Assembly: GCA_945869715.1 (NCBI GenBank)
Contig: CAMBPP010000102.1
Span: forward strand, 1-5,218
Origin: Bifidobacterium breve
GTDB lineage: Bacteria; Actinomycetota; Acidimicrobiia; Acidimicrobiales; Ilumatobacteraceae
DNA length: 5,218 nt
Reading direction: 5' to 3'
A program made the position numbers and the translations under genes. Of the stretch, positions 1 through 5,218 are shown piece by piece. The notes below the pieces were generated by a model. That model was not told where the DNA came from, ran no database searches, and worked only from the letters and a program-made list of their open reading frames with translations. Each line of letters begins with the position of its first letter. The first letter of the stretch is position 1.

Positions 1-10
1 TCATGGTAAT

Positions 11-16
11 CCCCTA
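11..16 (-). promoter_or_regulatory. Shine-Dalgarno-like TAGGGG before a possible gene leaving the left edge
   Basis: On the minus strand TAGGGG, six bases (ATTACC) and an ATG at 4-2 occur in that order, as expected for the start of a gene running left out of the window and divergent from uup. Only four bases of any such gene would be visible, so this cannot be confirmed here. Confidence 0.25.
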
Positions 17-91
17 TCAATAAATCTAAGTTCAGACTAGAGCCTTCTGGCCCCTCGTGCTAGTCACCCCCCGCTCTTGGTCTGTAGCCCT

Positions 92-97
92 TAGCCT
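92..97 (+). promoter_or_regulatory. Possible -10 element (TAGCCT) for a leaderless uup transcript
   Basis: TAGCCT fits the TANNNT pattern of -10 elements. Its last base lies exactly seven positions before the G of the GTG start at 104, so transcription would begin at the start codon. There is no purine-rich Shine-Dalgarno in the preceding 20 bases, which agrees with a leaderless message. No clear -35 box is visible 16-18 bases upstream (the region is a C run). This is inferred from spacing alone. Confidence 0.35.
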
Positions 98-103
98 GAG
101 CCA

Positions 104-1906
104 GTGATTTTGATTGATGCCCAAGGTTTAAAAGCCACACGGCCGAACCGACCCCTCTTTGCCGATGTTTCCCTTACCTTGAACGACGGCGACCGCGTTG
201 GCGTGGTGGGGCTCAATGGTTGTGGCAAGAGCACCTTATTGCGCATTATCAGCGGCGAGCTTGAACCCGATGCCGGTGTGGTGCGCCTTGGCCGTGGCAC
301 GCGCATTGGCGTTCTTCCTCAGTTACCTGTTTTACCCAAAGGCTCCGTGCGCGATGCCGTTGGCGAAGGTTGGAAAGGTGAAGCGGCATTGCATCGTCTC
401 GGAATGTCGGAACTTCTCGACTCGCCCACCGACGAACTGTCTGGCGGGCAACAAAAACGTGTTGCACTTGCCCAACTTCTCGTTGCTGAATGGGATGCAC
501 TCATTTTAGATGAGCCCACCAACCATCTCGACCTCGATGCCATTGCATACTTAGAGGAGTGGCTCGCCAACTTTTCTGGCGGTCTTATTTTGGTAACGCA
601 CGACCGTCACGTGCTCGACCATGTCACCACAAAAGTTTTAGAAATCGATCGCGGCAAGGCGTACTTGCATGTTCCACTCGGCAAACATGCAGGCTCTGGC
701 TATGCGGCGTATCTTGCAGCACGTATTGAACGTGAAGCACAAGCAGCTACCGATGAACAAGTGCGTAAAAACTTAGCCACGAAAGAACTCGCATGGTTGC
801 GCCGCGGTGCACCCGCACGTTCCACAAAACCAAAAGCTCGTGTTGATGCAGCAAAAGCAATTGTGAGCCAACGCCCCGAGGCAGCAGCACGGCAAGGTGA
901 ACTCGGTTTGTCGTTGGGTAGTCAACGGCTCGGTTCAAAAGGTGTTGAACTTGATGCCGTAAGTTTTTCGTGGCCTGCACCAGGTAGTTCCACAGAAGGC
1001 GTGTTGGTACTTTCTCCTTTCACGCACGAATTAGAACCTGGTGACCGCTTAGGAATTGTTGGGCCGAATGGTGCCGGCAAAAGCACTCTGCTCGATCTCA
1101 TTGCAGGCCGTCTCACTCCATCGCAAGGCCGCATTGAAATTGGCCGCACGGTGAAAGTGGGCTACTACGACCAACTTGGTCGCGACCTCAATGTGAACCA
1201 GCGCGTGCGCGATGCAGTGACTGGCGATAAGGGTGCGCCTTCCGTTGAAGACAACAACCTCATGCGCCAGTTCTGGTTCGATGGCGATGCGCAATTTGCG
1301 CCTATTCACACATTGTCGGGTGGCGAACGCCGACGTCTGCAACTTCTTCTCACACTTGTTGAACAACCCAATGTGCTGCTGCTTGACGAACCCACGAACG
1401 ACCTCGACCTCGACACGCTGCGCGCACTAGAGGAATACCTCGACACCTGGCCGGGCATTGTTGTCGTGGTTAGCCACGACCGTGTTTTTCTCGATCGAAC
1501 AGTTATTGAAGTACTTGCACTCGACGGCGTTGGCGGAGCGGCACTGGTACGTGGTGGCGTTGCCGGCTGGCTAGCAAACCGTGGCAAGGTTCAAGCCGCG
1601 CCACAAAAATCACACAGAATTGTCCAACAGTCTGTTGAGAAAACAGCACCAGTCGCTCCAAAGAAATCAACAAAGAGCCCGAGCACACTTCGCAGACTCA
1701 TTGGCGAGGCCGAGCGCAAAATGGAACAAGCGACAGCCAAACAAGACGCTCTAACAATTGAGCTCGCAACGGCGGGCAACGACGTTCCGCTACTAACAAA
1801 GCTCAGTGAACAACTTGCACAAACACAAGTATCTGTTCAACAAGCAGAGGAGCAGTGGATCTCACTTGCTGCCGAGGCCGAGAGCGTCGGTTTGTCACTC
1901 GAATAG
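104..1906 (+). CDS. uup: Uup-type ABC-F family ATPase (two ATP-binding domains plus C-terminal coiled coil)
   Basis: This is a 600-residue soluble protein with two ABC ATPase domains and no membrane segments, the ABC-F layout. Domain 1 has Walker A at residues 36-44 (GLNGCGKST), Q-loop Gln73, signature LSGGQ at 112-116, Walker B ending DEPTNHLD (136-143) and the H-loop His166. Domain 2 has Walker A at 320-328, Gln357, LSGGE at 404-408, DEPTNDLD (428-435) and His458. The linker carries a Trp-Leu-Arg-Arg-Gly and basic segment (about 231-246) like the Uup linker. After a Pro/Lys-rich stretch (502-526), residues about 527-592 form a heptad-rich coiled coil like the Uup C-terminal domain. Known family roles are ribosome-associated ATP hydrolysis and, in E. 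coli Uup, DNA-branch binding and suppression of transposon excision. The GTG start gives the expected N-terminus; no Shine-Dalgarno precedes it. Domain 1 has an unusually short helical region between Gln73 and LSGGQ (38 residues). The Uup subgroup assignment is likely; another ABC-F subgroup is the alternative. Confidence 0.9.
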   Translation: MILIDAQGLKATRPNRPLFADVSLTLNDGDRVGVVGLNGCGKSTLLRIISGELEPDAGVVRLGRGTRIGVLPQLPVLPKGSVRDAVGEGWKGEAALHRLGMSELLDSPTDELSGGQQKRVALAQLLVAEWDALILDEPTNHLDLDAIAYLEEWLANFSGGLILVTHDRHVLDHVTTKVLEIDRGKAYLHVPLGKHAGSGYAAYLAARIEREAQAATDEQVRKNLATKELAWLRRGAPARSTKPKARVDAAKAIVSQRPEAAARQGELGLSLGSQRLGSKGVELDAVSFSWPAPGSSTEGVLVLSPFTHELEPGDRLGIVGPNGAGKSTLLDLIAGRLTPSQGRIEIGRTVKVGYYDQLGRDLNVNQRVRDAVTGDKGAPSVEDNNLMRQFWFDGDAQFAPIHTLSGGERRRLQLLLTLVEQPNVLLLDEPTNDLDLDTLRALEEYLDTWPGIVVVVSHDRVFLDRTVIEVLALDGVGGAALVRGGVAGWLANRGKVQAAPQKSHRIVQQSVEKTAPVAPKKSTKSPSTLRRLIGEAERKMEQATAKQDALTIELATAGNDVPLLTKLSEQLAQTQVSVQQAEEQWISLAAEAESVGLSLE

Positions 1907-1925
1907 ACAGAAATGATGAGCCCAA

Positions 1926-3020
1926 CTATTCGGCTACGAAGCCGGCCCACGCTTTCATATATTCCACGAACCCATCGGAGAGTCCTTCCGATTTCAGTAC
2001 CTCGCGAGACACCGGAGTACGACGTGGAATGAAAGCAGGGTCGGCTTTGTACATGTTGGGATAATTGTGATGCAAAATAGCCGCGCGGCCCAAAGCAACA
2101 ATGTCGGCGCCCGACGACAAAGCAAACTCAGCATCGGCAGGGTCCATCATTTTTCCGGCAACGGCAAGGCGCACGTCACCTCGTGGTAATGCCGCAAAAA
2201 TATCAATGAGTTTTTGCCCTACATAGCCTTCATCGCGTGCTTCTTTTTTCACATCCCACATTGACATGTCGATGATGTCAACCTTTTTACTCGCCACCAA
2301 CCATGAGTACAGCTCACAAATTTCAGCAACCTTCATTCCAAATCGTTCTGGCGACAAACGCACAGCAACAGTGAACTCGGGCCGACAACGTGTGTATATG
2401 CCATTAATAATGTTCATCAACACACGCGCTCTGTTTTCTAGCGAGCCACCAAATTGGTCGGTACGTGTATTGAGCTCGCTTGACAAGAACTGGCAAATGA
2501 GATACCCGTGTGCACCATGTAATTCCACGCCATCGAAACCTGCATTGTCACAACGCACAGCTGCGGCAATGAAGTCTTCAATGACTTGTTCCACCTCTTC
2601 AGTAGTGAGTGCACGGGCACCTGTTTCTGGGTCGTCTGACGCACTCACGGGTTGCGCGCCAATGAGTTTTTCGGGCGAGCGGTTGCCGGCGTGGTGCAGT
2701 TGCACAAAAGCCAAACTGCCCGTTTTCTTAATTCCACTGGCCAGCACTCGCAACTCAGAAACGTGCTCTTTGCCAAAACAACCGAGTTGCCCAGGGAAAC
2801 CCTGGCCCACTTTTTGGACGTAAGCGGCACATGTCATAGTGAGCCCGAAGCCACCCTGAGCGCGCATGGTGAGCCAGTTTTTTTCATCTTCCGACAACGT
2901 GCCATCGTCATGACTTTGCTGGTTGGTGAGTGGGGCAAGCATGAAGCGATTCGGCATTGGCTTGCCGTGGAGAAAACTCACTTCATCAAAAAGACCCGTT
3001 GTCTGATTACTCTTCGACAA
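1926..3020 (-). CDS. NADH:flavin oxidoreductase, Old Yellow Enzyme family
   Basis: A 364-residue single-domain TIM-barrel FMN enzyme of usual length for the short bacterial Old Yellow Enzymes; there is no extra iron-sulfur or NAD-binding domain. Visible family motifs are the N-terminal NRFMLAPLT (24-32), QLHHAGNRS (107-115), HGAHGYL (168-174) with the His168/His171 pair that holds the substrate oxygen and Tyr173 as likely proton donor, the FMN-site segment NTRTDQFGGSLENR (184-197), and a late ALGRAAI segment that binds FMN phosphate. Members reduce activated C=C bonds or nitro groups with NAD(P)H; the actual substrate is unknown. Thr32 sits where YqjM-type enzymes have Cys. The start is TTG: an in-frame stop lies 21 bases upstream, a good AGGTGG sits six bases before it, and the family N-terminus (GLF..VSF..G) requires a start this early. 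It overlaps the end of the upstream EthD gene by 14 bases, so the two are probably cotranscribed and translationally coupled. Confidence 0.93.
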   Translation of the reverse strand: MSKSNQTTGLFDEVSFLHGKPMPNRFMLAPLTNQQSHDDGTLSEDEKNWLTMRAQGGFGLTMTCAAYVQKVGQGFPGQLGCFGKEHVSELRVLASGIKKTGSLAFVQLHHAGNRSPEKLIGAQPVSASDDPETGARALTTEEVEQVIEDFIAAAVRCDNAGFDGVELHGAHGYLICQFLSSELNTRTDQFGGSLENRARVLMNIINGIYTRCRPEFTVAVRLSPERFGMKVAEICELYSWLVASKKVDIIDMSMWDVKKEARDEGYVGQKLIDIFAALPRGDVRLAVAGKMMDPADAEFALSSGADIVALGRAAILHHNYPNMYKADPAFIPRRTPVSREVLKSEGLSDGFVEYMKAWAGFVAE

Positions 3021-3297
3021 TCTCGGCCACCTGAATTACAGCAGAAATATTGGTGTAATTAGGCAAATCTGCCATTAAATCGGCCGTTACGGGCATTCCC
3101 ATAGCATTTTCAAATGCAGCGACCGTGGGAAAAACAAAATGTACTGCGGCTTCATACGGGCCAGAAACGCCCTTATCAATTTGTGTACTCACTGGGTTCC
3201 ACCCCTTCACCGCCATTGGCACATGCACAGTGCGGTAATAGTTGTGGTCAAAAGTTGACCCCTCGCCGGATGGGTACAAAACACTGACTCTGATCAT
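3007..3297 (-). CDS. EthD family protein (small ferredoxin-like fold)
   Basis: A 96-residue protein that begins MIRVSVLYP and carries the EthD-family block FDHNYYRTVHVPM (16-28), in which the Tyr-Tyr and His25 are typical. It is a likely dimeric alpha-beta barrel protein of the usual 95-105 residue size. The later part (HFVFPTVAAFENAM and PNYTNISAVIQVAEIVEE) is the usual second half. The founding member is needed for ethyl tert-butyl ether degradation, but the biochemical role of most members is unknown, so no reaction is assigned. No signal peptide or membrane segment is seen, so it should be cytosolic. It is the first gene of a two-gene unit with the flavin oxidoreductase, whose start overlaps its stop by 14 bases; it may act on or bind the same substrate. 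The ATG start at 3297 gives the full family N-terminus; no Shine-Dalgarno is present upstream. Confidence 0.88.
   Translation of the reverse strand: MIRVSVLYPSGEGSTFDHNYYRTVHVPMAVKGWNPVSTQIDKGVSGPYEAAVHFVFPTVAAFENAMGMPVTADLMADLPNYTNISAVIQVAEIVEE
3027..3032 (-). promoter_or_regulatory. Ribosome binding site AGGTGG deciding the TTG start of the flavin oxidoreductase
   Basis: On the minus strand AGGTGG, one base from the consensus AGGAGG, ends six bases before TTG at 3020-3018. It lies inside the last codons of the EthD gene. An in-frame TAA just upstream rules out any earlier start, and the next ATG in frame (residue 22) would remove the conserved start of the barrel. Together these support the TTG. 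Confidence 0.7.
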
Positions 3298-3304
3298 GGG
3301 TGAA

Positions 3305-3310
3305 AATCTA
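3305..3310 (-). promoter_or_regulatory. Possible -10 element (TAGATT) for a leaderless EthD transcript
   Basis: On the minus strand TAGATT is followed by seven bases (TTCACCC) and then the ATG at 3297. This matches TANNNT at leaderless spacing. No Shine-Dalgarno is present and no good -35 box is seen 17 bases further up. It lies in the divergent gap shared with the HU gene. Inferred from spacing only. Confidence 0.4.
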
Positions 3311-3342
3311 CTACGAAAATTAGCCCTACTTTTACGCCCCTT

Positions 3343-3371
3343 TTGACTCCCCCTTGCGAAGTATCCACGAT
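3343..3371 (+). promoter_or_regulatory. Candidate -35/-10 promoter for the HU gene
   Basis: TTGACT at 3343-3348 matches five of six bases of the -35 consensus. Exactly 17 bases later is CACGAT (3366-3371), which keeps the A at position 2 and the final AT of the -10 consensus. Transcription would start near 3378, leaving a leader of about 25 bases. The weak point is the poor first base of the -10 and the absence of a Shine-Dalgarno in that leader. It competes with the closer TACATT element at 3390-3395; both could be used. Confidence 0.35.
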
Positions 3372-3389
3372 CGGCGTGTTCGTTTGCAA

Positions 3390-3395
3390 TACATT
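3390..3395 (+). promoter_or_regulatory. Possible -10 element (TACATT) for a leaderless HU transcript
   Basis: TACATT fits TANNNT and is followed by seven bases (AAAAGTC) and then the ATG at 3403, the same spacing as for the divergent EthD gene. There is no Shine-Dalgarno before this ATG and no recognisable -35 box at the right distance. Spacing-based inference. Confidence 0.35.
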
Positions 3396-3402
3396 AAAAG
3401 TC

Positions 3403-3822
3403 ATGAAGAAGCGTGAACTCATCCAAGCCGTAGCCACCCATACCGAAGTCGATAATAAGACAGCGGCCAAACTCGTAGAAGGCACCATTGACGTGATCCT
3501 CGCGAATGTCGCCAAGGGCGAGATCGTGAACATTTCAGGGTTCGCCAAATTTGCAAAAATCAAGCGTCCTGCTCGCATGGCGCGTAACCCAGCCACAGGT
3601 GAACAAATCAGAGTGAAGGCAAAAACAGTTGCCAAGATCACTGCACTCAAGGGCTTCAAAGACATCGCACTTGGCGTTGCTGCTGCACCAAAAGTGAACA
3701 CAGTTCGCAAAGCTGTTCCTGCACCAGCCAAGAAAGCACCTGCTAAAAAAGCTCCTGCTAAAAAAGCACCAGCGAAAAAAGTTGTGAAAAAAGTAGTCAA
3801 GAAGGCTGCTAAGAAAAAGTAA
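3403..3822 (+). CDS. hupB: HU family histone-like DNA-binding protein with lysine-rich C-terminal tail
   Basis: A 139-residue nucleoid protein. Residues 1-91 form a standard HU body: an N-terminal helix pair beginning MKKRELIQAVA, the turn GEIVNISGFAKF (39-50), and the DNA-binding arm with ARNPATGE (60-67), where Pro63 is the residue expected to intercalate into the DNA minor groove. Residues 92-139 are a disordered basic tail with four perfect AlaProAlaLysLys units (107-126), two ValValLysLys units and a final AlaAlaLysLysLys. Such tails are typical of actinobacterial HU (HupB/HupS), where they strengthen DNA binding and compaction; this one is shorter than I recall for mycobacteria. I chose ATG 3403 because it gives the usual HU N-terminus; an in-frame TTG at 3343 would add 20 residues with no HU similarity and overlaps a candidate -35 box. 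Monocistronic: divergent from the EthD unit and closed by a terminator 11 bases after the stop. Confidence 0.95.
   Translation: MKKRELIQAVATHTEVDNKTAAKLVEGTIDVILANVAKGEIVNISGFAKFAKIKRPARMARNPATGEQIRVKAKTVAKITALKGFKDIALGVAAAPKVNTVRKAVPAPAKKAPAKKAPAKKAPAKKVVKKVVKKAAKKK
3721..3780 (+). repeat. hupB: Four 15-base tandem repeats encoding AlaProAlaLysLys
   Basis: Four head-to-tail 15-base units (3721-3735, 3736-3750, 3751-3765, 3766-3780) encode the same pentapeptide. The units differ only at third codon positions (GCA/GCT/GCC/GCG, CCA/CCT, AAG/AAA), so the peptide is kept while the DNA has diverged. That points to selection on the basic tail rather than very recent slippage. Two 12-base ValValLysLys units follow at 3781-3804. 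Confidence 0.9.
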
Positions 3823-3833
3823 TTTCCGTCTTT

Positions 3834-3878
3834 AAAGCCGCGGGCCTACGTGTAACAACGTGAGCCCGCGGCTTTTTT
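3834..3878 (+). terminator. Rho-independent terminator of the HU gene, between convergent genes
   Basis: The arms 3834-3851 and 3858-3875 pair as 12 perfect base pairs (AAAGCCGCGGGC), two mismatches, then four more pairs around a six-base loop GTAACA. A run of six T (3873-3878) follows on the plus strand. It starts 11 bases after the HU stop. On the minus strand the same hairpin follows the nitroreductase stop directly, but the tail there is only TTTAAAG, so termination in that direction would be weaker. The nitroreductase stop codon (3879-3877) lies within the T run. Confidence 0.9.
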
Positions 3879-4596
3879 ATTTCTCTTTTTTCTTTTCGAT
3901 GTAACGCTCGGTGTGTTGTGTACCTGGCGGGTCAATTGCCCACGATGCGCCTTCACCCCACGTGTCGCCGTAAATGAGTTCTTTCATCGGCGCACGCCGC
4001 ACTGGGCCGTGACTACCTGCAGGTTTACCCAATGTGATGGTTGCTGAAATGGCAGTTCCCTGCGGAATGTTTAAGAGTTCGCGTAACTCTTTTTCGACAA
4101 AGCCATGAAAACCAGTAAGCACTCCGCCATAACCCAGCGCACGAGCAGCAAGCAGCAAGTTCTGACATGCCGGGTACACCGATGCACCCTCTTCGGGGTT
4201 TGGCTCGCGATGGCGCACTAAACAACCCAACACCAGCACGGGAACATTGGGCATGTTCGTTACGTACTCATCCATTGTGCGAGCCATGCGCGCCTTCGGA
4301 GAATCTTCACGTACTGCACTACCTGCGTCATACCCATCGTTCACGCTTTTTTGAGACCACAACTTTTGTGCACCTTTGGCAATGAGTTTTTTCACTTCAA
4401 GCGACTGTGGTGAGTCGGTAAACACCATGAATCGAAATCCTTGACGATTCGAACCGCTTGGTGCACGCGTTGCAGCAAACATAATGTCGCGCAACGTATC
4501 TTCGGGAATGGGCTCATTGGTGTAGCGCCGAATGGAACGCGTTGTCGCTAAACCTTCTAAAAGAGAAATGTTATGGAGTGCTCGTTCACTAGCCAT
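3877..4596 (-). CDS. Nitroreductase family FMN-dependent oxidoreductase
   Basis: A 239-residue protein with the nitroreductase fold. The N-terminal FMN-phosphate motif TTRSIRRYTNEPIP (18-31) is followed by the helix and APSGSNRQ (45-52), which contacts FMN. The middle has the ASVYPACQNLLLAARALGYGG segment that packs the dimer and flavin site, and the C-terminal part has the ITLGKPAG turn and a late Arg-rich strand. The last residues are a charged IEKKKEK tail. Family members are dimeric, cytosolic, and use NAD(P)H to reduce nitroaromatics, quinones, enones or other substrates; the substrate here cannot be told. It follows the Gfo/Idh/MocA-type gene by 14 bases on the same strand and is likely in its operon; an AGTAGG-like Shine-Dalgarno in that gap ends five bases before the ATG. 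The gene ends against the HU terminator hairpin. Subfamily not resolved. Confidence 0.93.
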   Translation of the reverse strand: MASERALHNISLLEGLATTRSIRRYTNEPIPEDTLRDIMFAATRAPSGSNRQGFRFMVFTDSPQSLEVKKLIAKGAQKLWSQKSVNDGYDAGSAVREDSPKARMARTMDEYVTNMPNVPVLVLGCLVRHREPNPEEGASVYPACQNLLLAARALGYGGVLTGFHGFVEKELRELLNIPQGTAISATITLGKPAGSHGPVRRAPMKELIYGDTWGEGASWAIDPPGTQHTERYIEKKKEK

Positions 4597-4601
4597 TGTT
4601 A

Positions 4602-4607
4602 CCTACT
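4602..4607 (-). promoter_or_regulatory. Shine-Dalgarno-like AGTAGG before the nitroreductase
   Basis: In the 14-base gap after the upstream stop codon, the minus strand reads AGTAGG followed by TAACA and the ATG at 4596. It matches AGGAGG at five of six positions with five-base spacing. Together with the short gap it supports translation from a polycistronic message. Confidence 0.5.
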
Positions 4608-4610
4608 TCA

Positions 4611-5218
4611 CTAATAACTTTGAATATCGTCAAGAATCTCAGCCACGCGCATCGACTGTTCCGGTGCAACACACCAACCACTCTCGCCCATTATTAACTG
4701 GCTGACATTGTTTACCATCACTTCAAATGCATGGACTGGCGCGAAGTGTTCTACTTCACCGTTTAACACGAGCGTTGTGGCTTCATTCCACGAAGAGAAC
4801 GCTTCACCCTCGCCCATCTGCGCTCTTCCCAACGACCCACGCACTTCAAGTTCTTGCGATGCAGGCAAAGCAAACGAACTGATGGCCCGCACCGTGGCGG
4901 TTCCATTAGCCACTGCTGCAACTTCCGTGGTGAGGTCAATTCCAGTTGCACCAAGTTCCCTATGAACACCTCCAAGGGCACACACACCAGCACCTCCGGT
5001 GAGTGCTGCCCAAGCGTGCACTTGGTAACACCCCACATCAAGAAGTGCACCTCCACCCATTTGCGGGTTGAGACGGTAGTTATTGGTCATGTCAGACATA
5101 AACGTAAATCGTGAAGTAATTGCTTCAACGTCACCTATTGCCCCACTACGTACCACTTCAACTAAGCGTTGAAAGCGCGGGTGCCACTGGGCCCACACTG
5201 CTTCCACAAGCATCACAC
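4611..5218 (-). CDS. Gfo/Idh/MocA family oxidoreductase, C-terminal part (cut by window edge)
   Basis: About 201 residues are visible, covering the C-terminal alpha/beta substrate-binding domain of a glucose-fructose oxidoreductase / inositol dehydrogenase type enzyme. The first visible residues (MLVEAVWAQWHPRF) correspond to the EAfmyRfHP strand that in this family follows the Rossmann fold and the EKP catalytic lysine motif, so the NAD(P)-binding half lies beyond the right edge. Other family marks are SGAIGDV (24-30 of the visible part) and GGGALLDVGCYQVHAW (54-69), whose Asp60 and His67 match the usual substrate-side positions. The GTG/ATG codons at the edge are internal, not a start. Members oxidise or reduce sugars, inositols or dihydrodiols; the GGGALLDVGCY form resembles the dihydrodiol dehydrogenase-like branch, but the substrate is open. 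It is followed at 14 bases by the nitroreductase gene, so the two probably share a transcript. Confidence 0.9.
   Translation of the reverse strand, partial: VMLVEAVWAQWHPRFQRLVEVVRSGAIGDVEAITSRFTFMSDMTNNYRLNPQMGGGALLDVGCYQVHAWAALTGGAGVCALGGVHRELGATGIDLTTEVAAVANGTATVRAISSFALPASQELEVRGSLGRAQMGEGEAFSSWNEATTLVLNGEVEHFAPVHAFEVMVNNVSQLIMGESGWCVAPEQSMRVAEILDDIQSY

Noticed and set aside
35..65. Inverted repeat GACTAG...CTAGTC upstream of uup, considered as an operator
   Set aside because: Only six bases per arm with a 19-base spacer and no further pairing; expected by chance often enough.
1..103. Riboswitch, tRNA or attenuator upstream of the ABC-F gene, as found before antibiotic-induced ABC-F genes
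   Set aside because: No small leader peptide with nested hairpins and no terminator is visible; the gene looks leaderless.
1931..1944. Hairpin CGGCT-ACGA-AGCCG near the convergent ends of uup and the flavin oxidoreductase, considered as a terminator
   Set aside because: The stem is only five pairs, it lies in the last codons of the oxidoreductase, and neither strand has a T run after it.
2266..2823. Plus-strand open frame of 185 codons
   Set aside because: It lies opposite the flavin oxidoreductase gene, is rich in Ser/Thr/Cys as shadow frames often are, and has no recognisable domain.
3343..3402. N-terminal extension of HU from an in-frame TTG
   Set aside because: The 20 added residues do not resemble HU, and the TTG forms part of a good -35 hexamer; ATG 3403 gives the standard HU start.
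3294..3800. Minus-strand open frame with repeated Ala-Gly-Ala-Phe-Leu units resembling a membrane protein
   Set aside because: It is the antisense reading of the HU lysine/alanine repeats and also covers the divergent promoter gap; the HU frame has clear family motifs.
5214..5216. GTG at the right edge as the start of the dehydrogenase gene
   Set aside because: The residues that follow match the middle of Gfo/Idh/MocA proteins, so the gene must continue beyond the window.
1..5218. Mobile element, CRISPR array, toxin-antitoxin or defence system
   Set aside because: All six genes belong to ordinary chromosomal families, gaps are short, and I see no terminal inverted repeats, direct-repeat arrays, transposase or integrase motifs.

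Overview
The window looks like an ordinary chromosomal segment of a bacterium, most likely an actinobacterium with a base composition near 50% G+C. The best clue is a short HU protein with a C-terminal tail of AlaProAlaLysLys repeats, the architecture known from mycobacterial and streptomycete HU. The apparently leaderless gene starts and the use of GTG and TTG start codons fit this too. The moderate G+C argues against the classic high-GC soil genera, so an aquatic lineage is possible, but that is inference. There are six protein genes packed with short gaps or overlaps. I see no tRNA, rRNA, CRISPR array, insertion sequence or phage gene.

Layout. Positions 1-103 are non-coding, with a promoter-like TAGCCT next to the first gene. 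Positions 104-1906 (+) encode a complete Uup-type ABC-F ATPase. It converges, across 19 bases, on a two-gene minus-strand unit: an EthD-family protein (3297 down to 3007), then an Old Yellow Enzyme family flavin oxidoreductase (3020 down to 1926). The two overlap by 14 bases, and the second starts with TTG behind a good Shine-Dalgarno sequence. A 105-base divergent gap (3298-3402) separates this unit from the HU gene (3403-3822, +). HU ends at a strong GC-rich hairpin terminator (3834-3878). A second minus-strand unit enters from the right edge: a Gfo/Idh/MocA-family oxidoreductase cut by the window end, then a nitroreductase-family flavoprotein (4596 down to 3877), 14 bases apart.

How the genes relate. 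Uup (ribosome or DNA-associated ATPase) and HU (nucleoid protein) are housekeeping functions. The four minus-strand genes look like two small metabolic operons: two predicted FMN enzymes, one NAD(P)-type dehydrogenase and one small EthD-fold protein. The substrates cannot be read from the sequence. I found no convincing new defence, mobile or regulatory system. The most interesting pattern is that three apparent first genes (Uup, EthD, HU) each have a TANNNT hexamer 6-7 bases before the start codon and no Shine-Dalgarno. The internal genes of the two operons do have Shine-Dalgarno-like sequences. This suggests a mix of leaderless and led transcripts.
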